Assembly: GCA_004299465.1 (NCBI GenBank)
Contig: SCST01000780.1
Coordinates: 1-6,376, forward strand
Length of the DNA stretch: 6,376 bases
Direction: 5' to 3'
Source of the DNA: Methylovulum sp.
GTDB lineage: Bacteria > Pseudomonadota > Gammaproteobacteria > Methylococcales > Methylomonadaceae
The notes beneath the pieces were generated by a model that saw only the letters and a list, made by a program, of their open reading frames with translations, did not search any database and was not told the origin of the DNA. A program made the position numbers and the translations under genes. Below, one piece after another: positions 1 to 6,200 of the stretch (position 1 is the stretch's first letter; every line of letters begins with the position of its first letter).

Positions 1-358
1 CGCCTTTCTTGCCGACCAGGCCGAAACCGTCCGAACCCGCCCCGCCTTCGGCATCGACGCCCAATTCCTCTCCGGCCGGTTCCTCGGCTTCTTCAGGCGC
101 GGGTTCCGGTTCTTTTTCCGGTTCCGGCTCGGGGAGTTTTTCCGGCTCCGGCTCGGGTTCCGGCGGCTTTTGTTCCGGCGGCGGTGGGGGTGGCGGAGGC
201 GGCGGCTGTATCATCGTAATCTGCTGCATCTGTTTTTTAGGCTGCGCCGGTTTCTGGAACATGCCCTGCAGGAAATACACCGCGACCGCGATCAGCAGCG
301 TCAAAACGATGCCGATGATCAGCGGCAGGTTGCGCAACCAGCGTTTGTACTTGTCCAT
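1..358 (-). CDS. TonB-like energy transducer, C-terminally cut by window edge
   Basis: The open frame starts at ATG 358-356 and runs off the window with no stop, giving 119 visible residues. Residues 1-10 are short and basic (MDKYKRWLRN). Residues 11-31 form one hydrophobic inner-membrane anchor. From residue 52 come ten prolines in a row, then Glu-Pro repeats with a few Lys to about residue 94, then a Gly-rich acidic stretch ending near GSDGFGLVGKKG. An N-terminal anchor followed by a Pro-rich periplasmic stalk is the TonB layout; the C-terminal receptor-contacting domain would lie beyond base 1 and cannot be checked. The stalk is dominated by Glu-Pro rather than the mixed Glu-Pro/Lys-Pro of classical TonB, and the membrane segment has no histidine, unlike E. 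coli TonB (His20). The start lies 2 bases after the exbD-like stop with no strong Shine-Dalgarno, so translational coupling is likely. The expected role is to carry energy from the ExbB/ExbD pair to an outer-membrane partner. TolA-like or other Pro-rich linker proteins are alternatives. Confidence 0.82.
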   Translation of the reverse strand, partial: MDKYKRWLRNLPLIIGIVLTLLIAVAVYFLQGMFQKPAQPKKQMQQITMIQPPPPPPPPPPEQKPPEPEPEPEKLPEPEPEKEPEPAPEEAEEPAGEELGVDAEGGAGSDGFGLVGKKG

Positions 359-360
359 CG

Positions 361-765
361 CTACTTAACCAATTTCTGCGTCACAAGACCCAATTGGCTG
401 ATCTCCAGCCGCGTGACGATGTCCAGCACTTCGATGACTTTCTCGTACTGCACGGCGGCATCGGCCTTGACGACGACCGGCAAGTCGGGCGTCGCGGCCT
501 TGTATTGGCCCAGCCGCGTTTCCAGGTCCGCCAGCGAGATCGGGTAGGTATCGAGATATACCGTACCGTCCTTCGTGATCGAAATCGCCTTGGTCTTAGG
601 CTTAGCCAAAGCCGGCGTGCTGCTGGCCTTGGGCAGGTTGACGGTGATGCCCTGCACGGTCGCCGTCGTCATGATGATGAATATCAACAGCAGCACATAG
701 GCCACGTCCAGCATCGGCGTGATGTTGATGTCGTCGTATACCTTGCCTTCTTCTCCGACTTTCAT
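361..765 (-). CDS. ExbD/TolR-family biopolymer transport protein
   Basis: This 134-residue protein has the usual ExbD/TolR length and layout. A short cytoplasmic N-terminus (1-19) is followed by one transmembrane helix (about 19-38) and a periplasmic domain (about 40-134). The family signature is clear: INITPMLDVAYVLLLIFII, with Asp20 at the position of the proton-carrying aspartate of ExbD (Asp25) and TolR (Asp23). By family knowledge it pairs with ExbB inside a pentameric channel and uses the proton motive force to work on TonB. Start ATG 765-763 overlaps the stop of the upstream ExbB-like gene in an ATGA arrangement and is preceded by a good GGAGG at 7 bases. The stop TAG lies 2 bases before the TonB-like start. 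Assignment to ExbD rather than TolR rests on the TonB-like neighbour; a TolR-like role is not excluded. Confidence 0.93.
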   Translation of the reverse strand: MKVGEEGKVYDDINITPMLDVAYVLLLIFIIMTTATVQGITVNLPKASSTPALAKPKTKAISITKDGTVYLDTYPISLADLETRLGQYKAATPDLPVVVKADAAVQYEKVIEVLDIVTRLEISQLGLVTQKLVK

Positions 766-2657
766 GATGAGGCCTCCGCTTGTTTGGCGGCGATACGCTC
801 GGCGATAAGATTGATGAATTCCTCGCTGAACATGACATTCAGACGGTTATCCCCGCGTTGGCGGTCGGCGACACGCTTGGAAATCATCGCGAGAAATTCA
901 TCGGTGAAGACATGCATATCGGCCGTGACATCCTTGATTTGCGTCAGCAAGTAGTTGTATGCGAACAAGGCCGGAATCGCGACCGCAAGGCCCGCGACCG
1001 TGGCCAGCAAAGCGCCGGAAATGCCGGGCGCTATCGAGTTGATGTTGACGTCGCCGGTTGCGGCGATCACGGCGAACGTGATCATGACGCCTAAAACCGT
1101 GCCGAGCAGCCCCAGGAACGGGCCGCCGGAAATCGCGATGGTCAGCAACACCATATTCTTGTTGAGCTTTTGGGTTTCGCGCACGACTGCGGCGTCGAGA
1201 CGCGTGCGCACCAGGTTCAAGGCTTCCGGCGTCAGCGAGCTGCTGTCGCCGACATTGATTTTCAGCTCATGCACGCCGGCATGGTACACATGGTAAATCG
1301 GCGAGCCCTGGAAATGATCATGCTTGCCGACAATCGCGGCAAGAAAATCGGATTCGTTGATTTCCTGCTCGTCGTCGCTTTCGTCCCTGTCCAAGGCGCC
1401 CAAATGTTCGGCATCGACGTTGCGGTATTGCTTGAGGAAGGCCGCGTTATCGTTGCGCGCCCGTTTCAGCGACAAACCCTTGCCGATCATGACCAGCAGG
1501 CTGATCACAAACATTACGCCGCATAGCGCGATAACGACCCAGCCGTCGACGGTTAGGCTTTGCAGGATGATGACGAAATAATTAGGGCCTTCGGCCTCGC
1601 CGCCGGATTCATCCTGGCCGAAATTGACGACGGTGAAATCCGGGCTTTGGCTGCGGAACTGGAGCTTAAGCCAACCGGCACTGCGCGCCTGTTTGGCGAC
1701 TTGCACTTCATCGAGCAGGCCGAGCAAGCCTTCGCCGATCAGTAGCGACGGGCTCATTGCCGCCAGAGTGATCGGCGTATTGCCGACCGCCTGCCCATTC
1801 AGGTACAAGGTCAAGCGGTCTTTTTGCGCGGTCATCGCGATATGCTGCCATTGGTTCAGCGTAATCGGGGCGGCGGCGGTTTTTACCTCGCCCTGGGCAT
1901 TACGATATACGCCGGTCAAGGCCGTACCTTGTAAAGTCAAGGCCAGTTTGTTGTCACCGTCTATCGCTTGCACCAATACGGCATCCTGGGCCTGGTCGAT
2001 TTTCGCCCAGGTGCTGAAGGTCCAGCCGTCATCAGGATTGATCGCCAATGGCGGCAGCGCATCAACACTGATGCCGCCGGTCCCGTCGAATTTTGCCGCC
2101 GCGCCGATCCAGCCGGCGGGGTCTATCACGGCTTTGGATTCCGACGCATGCGTTGCATAAGCCGTGGCGTCCTGCGGCAAGGTTTCGCCTTCGTTGAAAT
2201 GGAACACGAGGGCTTGGTTGACATCGTAAATGCCTTTCGGGTCGGAAGCGTCTACCCTCTGGGGCACAAGAGCGACCTTCGCATTGCCGTAATACATGGT
2301 GAACGTATCGGTGCCGACGCCGCCGCGCACCGTCGGCAGTTTGACCCAGACCAGGCCCAGTTCGGCCAGCGCATCGACTTTTTCGACATGGTGTTTCAAT
2401 GCAGTCTTGTCATCGAGCATGAAGCGCAGGTCTTTGCCGTTTTCGGCGAGTTCGGCGAAATAGCCGAAATTACCGGTATGCAAGCGCAGCAGCAGCGGGA
2501 AATCGTTGAGGGTTTCCTGGATGTCCGCACCGGTTGCGCCGGCGTCCACCGTTAACGGTTTGCGCGATGTCCAGTCGTTGTTCCACCAGGCCAGTGCGAC
2601 CGTCGGTAGCATTAACAGCAATAAGCCCAGTTTTAAAGATTTGGTGATTTTTTTCAT
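762..2657 (-). CDS. ExbB/TolQ proton-channel protein with periplasmic DUF2341 and LamG domains
   Basis: This 631-residue protein is far longer than plain ExbB (about 240). Residues 1-23 are a signal peptide (KK start, LGLLLLMLP core, ALA before WW). Residues 24-127 resemble DUF2341: WWNNDW, Arg-Lys-Pro, 'DLRFM', 'VWVKLP' and the closing 'YYGNAKV'. Residues about 145-346 look like a LamG/concanavalin-like lectin fold ('DGWTFSTWAKI', 'QWQHIAMT', 'LYLNG', 'GLLDEVQV'). A membrane helix lies at about 373-396, followed by a cytoplasmic segment with an acidic patch (423-437). The MotA/TolQ/ExbB core is at about 500-570, with 'GLLGTVLGV' and 'GISGALLATVAGLAVAIPALFAYN'-type helices; Thr520 and Thr553 fit the conserved ExbB channel threonines. 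It should form the channel pentamer around ExbD, with a large head in the periplasm. I chose ATG 2657 because it begins the signal peptide; in-frame ATG 2696 and TTG 2726 would add 13 or 23 residues before it and have no better ribosome site. Its stop overlaps the next gene (ATGA). Confidence 0.92.
   Translation of the reverse strand: MKKITKSLKLGLLLLMLPTVALAWWNNDWTSRKPLTVDAGATGADIQETLNDFPLLLRLHTGNFGYFAELAENGKDLRFMLDDKTALKHHVEKVDALAELGLVWVKLPTVRGGVGTDTFTMYYGNAKVALVPQRVDASDPKGIYDVNQALVFHFNEGETLPQDATAYATHASESKAVIDPAGWIGAAAKFDGTGGISVDALPPLAINPDDGWTFSTWAKIDQAQDAVLVQAIDGDNKLALTLQGTALTGVYRNAQGEVKTAAAPITLNQWQHIAMTAQKDRLTLYLNGQAVGNTPITLAAMSPSLLIGEGLLGLLDEVQVAKQARSAGWLKLQFRSQSPDFTVVNFGQDESGGEAEGPNYFVIILQSLTVDGWVVIALCGVMFVISLLVMIGKGLSLKRARNDNAAFLKQYRNVDAEHLGALDRDESDDEQEINESDFLAAIVGKHDHFQGSPIYHVYHAGVHELKINVGDSSSLTPEALNLVRTRLDAAVVRETQKLNKNMVLLTIAISGGPFLGLLGTVLGVMITFAVIAATGDVNINSIAPGISGALLATVAGLAVAIPALFAYNYLLTQIKDVTADMHVFTDEFLAMISKRVADRQRGDNRLNVMFSEEFINLIAERIAAKQAEASS
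773..777 (-). promoter_or_regulatory. Shine-Dalgarno for the ExbD-like gene
   Basis: GGAGG on the minus strand, 7 bases upstream of ATG 765. It lies inside the last codons of the ExbB-like gene and confirms the overlapping start. It is the only strong ribosome binding site among the three operon genes. Confidence 0.75.
2253..2269 (-). repeat. Copy of intergenic palindromic motif inside the ExbB-like gene
   Basis: The minus strand reads TTGTGCCCCAGAGGGTA. Fifteen bases (TTGTGCCCCAGAGGG) match the minus strand at 3146-3132 exactly, and 14 bases (TGCCCCAGAGGGTA) match the plus strand at 2924-2937 exactly. In the protein it encodes residues V131-P-Q-R-V135, just after the DUF2341 end and before the LamG-like domain. 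It uses an AGG arginine codon. It could be a relic of repeat insertion or a chance match. Confidence 0.55.
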
Positions 2658-2698
2658 TGCCAAGGTTTGCCTGATTACAAAAATAATTCGGATCATGT

Positions 2699-2728
2699 AG
2701 GGTACGCACACTGCCCCAGAGGGCAATG
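2699..2728 (+). repeat. Orphan copy of the TGCCCCAGAGGG repeat end
   Basis: AGGGTACGCACA-CTGCCCCAGAGGGCAATG closely matches the outer end of the larger palindromic element read on the minus strand from 3158 (AGGGTATGCACA, then TGCCCCAGAGGGCA). The core TGCCC-CAGA-GGGCA at 2712-2725 can form a 5-bp hairpin. It lies 40-70 bases upstream of the ExbB-like start and so would be in that gene's leader or promoter region. Confidence 0.7.
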
Positions 2729-2740
2729 CTGTTGACTTAA

Positions 2741-2883
2741 GCCGTCATTCCGGCAGGGAAGCCGGAATCCAGTCACAAGGATGTGAAACTGCGGGCTTAC
2801 ACTTCTGCTCAATCAGGTATCTGTGCAACCGCCAAGTTACCGTCCTTGGCGCTGGATTCCGGCTTCCCTGCCGGAATGACGGC
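2741..2883. repeat. 143-bp unit with perfect 32-bp inverted arms
   Basis: Arm 2741-2772 is the exact reverse complement of arm 2852-2883 over 32 bases, around a 79-base spacer. CAAGGA at 2776-2781 pairs with TCCTTG at 2843-2848, so the stem continues imperfectly inward. Each arm is itself a small palindrome: ATTCCGGC, a 6-base loop, GCCGGAAT (2747-2768 and 2856-2877). The ATTCC...GGAAT core followed by CCAG resembles the abundant short repeats of gamma/betaproteobacteria, such as the dRS3-type units of Neisseria. No gene is seen in the spacer. It is probably two converging copies of a dispersed repeat, or a small non-autonomous element. Confidence 0.88.
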
Positions 2884-2921
2884 ACTTTTAGGCTCGACTG
2901 GACTTGTGTATAACGATGAGC

Positions 2922-3146
2922 ACTGCCCCAGAGGGTACCGCGTACCTTTTCGAAAGCTTAATGCGGTACGGAATATCCGTAACTATTCAGAGCCTTGTCT
3001 GACGCGTAGGGCGTGCCGTGCGCGCCTTCTCCGGCGCGTGGATAATGCGCCGTCCGTTGATGGCGCGCGCAGCACGCCCTACAGTAAGGAGCTGAATAGT
3101 TACGAATACCCAAGGCTAAAGGTATGCGATGCCCTCTGGGGCACAA
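2922..3146. mobile_element. MITE-like palindromic element
   Basis: The two ends are inverted copies. The left arm on the plus strand (2922 to about 3026) and the right arm on the minus strand (3146 down to about 3062) share, in order: TGCCCCAGAGGG, a C(A/G)TACCTTT-type block, CGTAACTATTCAG (2978-2990 against 3092-3104, exact), GTAGGGCGTGC (3006-3016 against 3072-3082, exact) and a GCGCGCC block. The centre holds a CGGCGC/GCGCCG hairpin (3032-3037, 3047-3052). The left arm carries about 15 extra bases near 2950-2970. The element has no coding capacity and no clear target-site duplication. By structure it is a non-autonomous mobile or REP-like repeat; its parent transposase is unknown. Confidence 0.75.
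3006..3082. repeat. Strong GC-rich hairpin at the centre of the palindromic element
   Basis: Bases 3006-3026 pair with 3062-3082 with one mismatch (3017/3071) and one G-U pair (3019/3069). Inside this, 3032-3037 pairs with 3047-3052 over a 9-base loop. In RNA this would be a very stable structure about 150 bases downstream of the adhesin stop. It has no T-run, so it is not a classical intrinsic terminator, but it could block 3' exonucleases or dampen read-through into the operon. Confidence 0.7.
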
Positions 3147-3168
3147 TGTGCATACCCTGCCCTACCTA

Positions 3169-3219
3169 TTTTCGTGTTTCTTGTGCCCTAGAGGTATTCG
3201 TGTGTTTCGTGGACAAATC
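3169..3219 (+). repeat. Degenerate short repeats next to adhesin stop
   Basis: TTTTCGTGTTTC (3169-3180) and ATTCGTGTGTTTCGTGG (3197-3213) are related direct copies. Between them lies TGTGCCCTAGAGGTA (3183-3195 region), a decayed form of the TGCCCCAGAGGG motif. Similar 'TTCGTGTTTCGTGG' strings are familiar in intergenic DNA of some proteobacteria. No function can be read from the sequence. Confidence 0.45.
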
Positions 3220-3230
3220 GCCATCCCCCA

Positions 3231-6200
3231 TTACCCACCACATCCCGCCTTGCCTTCACGCACATCGGCGACGCTGCAATCGCCATAACCAACGATATCG
3301 ACGCTGAGCAGGCTGACGGCGGATTTTTTCCGCTCGTCATCGCTGCTTTTGTCTTCGCTGTCTTCATTCGCCTGCGTGGCCTGTTTGGCCGCGCTGGCTG
3401 CGGCGCTCGCGGCTCCGGCCGGGGTTACGGGCGGGGATACCGCCGTCGGCACGCCGACCGAGCCGCCGGACGCTGAAATATTGGACGCGCCGACCACGGC
3501 GGTCGCGGCAATCACAATGTTCCCGCCGCTGATGCCCGCTTCACCGGCGTCAACGATACCGGCCGGCGCGGCCAGGAAGACGTTGCCCTGCTTTTTCGTC
3601 TTGTCCTGCGGATTGATGGTCTGGATGCCGCTGCCCGATACGATAGGCGGAAAAATCGTGATGATATTACCTTTCGCATCGACGCTGGTGATCGGTGCCG
3701 GCGCCGAAATCGCCGATTTAGCGCCCTTGCCGGCATCGATATTGCCTTTTGACGACCAGATCGCAATGTCGCCGCCGCCCATCGTGAACACGCGCGATTG
3801 GTTGACATTGAAATTACCCTGGCTGAAAGCGTTCACGTCACCTTCCTGCTGCGCGACGATGCCGAGTTCATCGGCGCCCTTGGAGATGCCGCCGACTTTT
3901 CCGGCCAAACCGACGTTGACTTCGCCGCCCGGTGCGGCGATGTTGATACCGCCGCCCGCCAGCGTTTTAATCTGGCTGAACACCAGCGACAAATCGCCTT
4001 GATAGTCATTATCGGGGAATAATGCGGCAATCGCATCGAAACCCTGCCGGTATAAAGCCTTGCGTTCGGATTCCGACACGGCGGCCGCCTTTAGCGCGGA
4101 CAGTTTGATTTCATTGAACAATACGTCGAGCAACAGTTTTTGCTTCAGCGTGTCAGGCGCTAGGTGCAGAATGAACCGTTTTTCCTCTGGCGATAAACCG
4201 ACCAACACATTACCGTCATTATCGATAATTTGCAGATTATTCAAATAATTGCTGCCCAGCGAGAGATATTTGTCGATAAAACCGGCATAATCGACCTGGC
4301 CGTTAATGCCGGCGAAGAGATCGATGCCTGCCCCACTTGTCGCCAACGCCGAGTTTTTGGTATTGCCTATCGTGTTGATGCCCGCCGAACCGCCGAGGCT
4401 AATGTTTCGCCCGGCCTGAATCTGCAACTGTCCCGGCCCGCCGAGTTCGATTTGCTTGTCATTGGCCTGCACTATGCCGTCGCCGTCGATCAGCGCATCG
4501 AAACGAATGTCGCGTCCAGCCTTGACCTGTGTGACATCACTGAGTGCCAGGTTTTGCCCGGACAAACTCAAGTTGACGATGTCCCGACCGGCAATGAAGT
4601 CGGCGGCTTGCGGCAGGAAGAAGGTTACTTCCGAGCTGGACGAAAACGCGATGTCGCCCTGTTTCGCGATGATCGCCGGTGTTGACGCATCGCCGCTATG
4701 CAGCGGCACGGCGGCATGGATCAACGTCGCATCGGGCGTGGACGGGTCGAGGCGTTCGCGCGCCCGTATCAGGCCGTCGCTGAGACTACCTTCAAACTGC
4801 TGCGCGGGCGCATCGACGCTGGGCAGGAATGCCGGGTCGGCGTCCGACATATTAATGTTGATCAATTGCGCGGCATCGCTGTCGGTGCCGATATTGCGGC
4901 CCGCCAGCAATTCCAGCTCGCCTTGCGCCGAGGGAAACAAGGTCATTGAATGATCGATGCGAATATCGCCGGACAGTGCCAGCGCATGCAGACTGCCGGG
5001 ATAAACGGCGTACTCGAAACCCGACGAGGCGCTGGTATCCAGGTTTTTAGACAACCGAATCGCATCGCTATCGTTTTGCATTACGACATTGCCGGCGATG
5101 GCGTTCAGGTTGACCGCGCCGGCGTCGCCGTAAGTAAAAAATCTCGAATCGCTACCGGCGGCCGACGGCAAGACACCGCTTTGTTTGAGCACGGTCGGAT
5201 TGAAGACCGACGCGATAACGACATCCTGGCGGGCATTGATGTTAAAGCTGCCGTCGCCCAGTTCGACGATAGCGCCGAGCAGGCCCTGCGAACGCGCAAC
5301 GCTGCCGCCGGCATCCAGATTGCCGGTGCCGCGGCCGATGTAATATTCGCCGCCGATAATGTTATTGCCCGCTGTAATCTGTAAATCACCGCCACCGTTG
5401 ATGACGGTATGGTTCGCCGACCATTGGTTGGTTGCATCGCTCAGAGTGCCGAACGGCTTACCGGTGGTCGGCAGCATCACCGACAGATTGCGTACATCGC
5501 CGCCCGCCTCGACGCTGACATCGCCGCCGCCCAGCGTGCCGACATTCTGGTTGAAACTGCGCTTGCCTTTGGAGGAAATGCCGTTGACGGTGTTCGTGCG
5601 GTCGCCGCTGATGTTAATGCCCCACGCGGTCGGCCGGTTGTTGTCGCTGATGACGCCGCTACGCACGAGCCAGTCGCCGATTTCCTGCCCGGTATTGACG
5701 CCGTCGATATTCCCTCCGGCGCTGAGTTTGATGGCGCCGCCGTCTGTGGGGTATTCCGCTATGGTAAACGCCAGACCCAGCAAGGTTTCGTTGAAATAAC
5801 CGTAGCGCAACAGCGTATTCATTTGCTCGGCATCCAGCCGGTTCAGGTAGTTGGCGTCGGTTTCGCCGGCCAGCTTTGCCGGCAATCCGAGTACGGCCCC
5901 GCTCAACAATTGTCCGCGCGTGTATTCGGCCGGCCTGCCCATCGTATAAACGGCGGCGGCCGCCGTCGGGTCTCCGGCATTGGCGACAAATTGAATATCG
6001 CCGCCCGCGGCGATGTCGATGTCGCCGGTGCCGGTCCTGACCATGACCTGGCTATTGACTTTTTGGCCGCTGCCGAAAGGGTCAGGCGCAAGATAGCTGT
6101 TCGCGAGCTTGACATCGCCGCCGGCAATCAAGCGGTAGCTCCAGGATAGTCCCGGTTGCAATAAATCCTGCAACTTTGTCGATGATTGGCCAGGGATGAA

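Larger units (their letters stand above)
2658..3230. other. 573-bp gene-free, repeat-rich intergenic region
   Basis: The region separates the adhesin stop from the ExbB-like start. It is filled with inverted repeats, listed separately. Open frames here, such as a 174-codon plus-strand frame at 2783-3307, run straight through the palindromes, show no recognisable domain, and overlap the adhesin 3' end, so none is called. I see no convincing -35/-10 pair for the exbB-like operon between 2658 and 2740, and no simple GC-hairpin-plus-T-run terminator just after the adhesin stop. The palindromes may act as transcript-end or mRNA-stabilising structures instead. Confidence 0.8.

Noticed and set aside
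9..368. Plus-strand Gly/Ser-rich open frame
   Set aside because: The Gly and Ser runs are the antisense reading of the Pro and Glu codons of the TonB-like stalk.
762..765. Possible frameshift between the ExbB-like and ExbD-like genes
   Set aside because: The overlap is a standard ATGA stop-start coupling with a good Shine-Dalgarno, and each protein is complete for its family.
2658..2726. Longer N-terminus of the ExbB-like protein from TTG 2726 or ATG 2696
   Set aside because: The extra residues would sit before a perfectly formed signal peptide, come partly from the orphan repeat, and have no ribosome site.
2697..2740. Sigma-70 promoter for the ExbB-like operon
   Set aside because: TGTAAT at about 2672-2677 on the minus strand resembles a -10 box, but there is no acceptable -35 and the leader would be too short.
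2741..3146. CRISPR array or integron attachment site
   Set aside because: The repeats are inverted pairs, not regularly spaced direct repeats, and no integrase or cas gene is present.
3158..3230. Intrinsic terminator right after the adhesin stop
   Set aside because: No GC-rich hairpin followed by a T-run is found on the minus strand in this stretch; the nearest strong hairpin lacks the T-run.
2783..3307. Plus-strand 174-codon open frame across the intergenic repeats
   Set aside because: It runs through both palindromic elements and into the antisense of the adhesin 3' end. Its composition is repeat-derived and no domain or ribosome site is visible.
5409..6149. Plus-strand 246-codon open frame opposite the adhesin
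   Set aside because: It is antisense to a long, clearly coding frame in GC-rich repeat DNA. The protein has no recognisable pattern and is best explained as a shadow.
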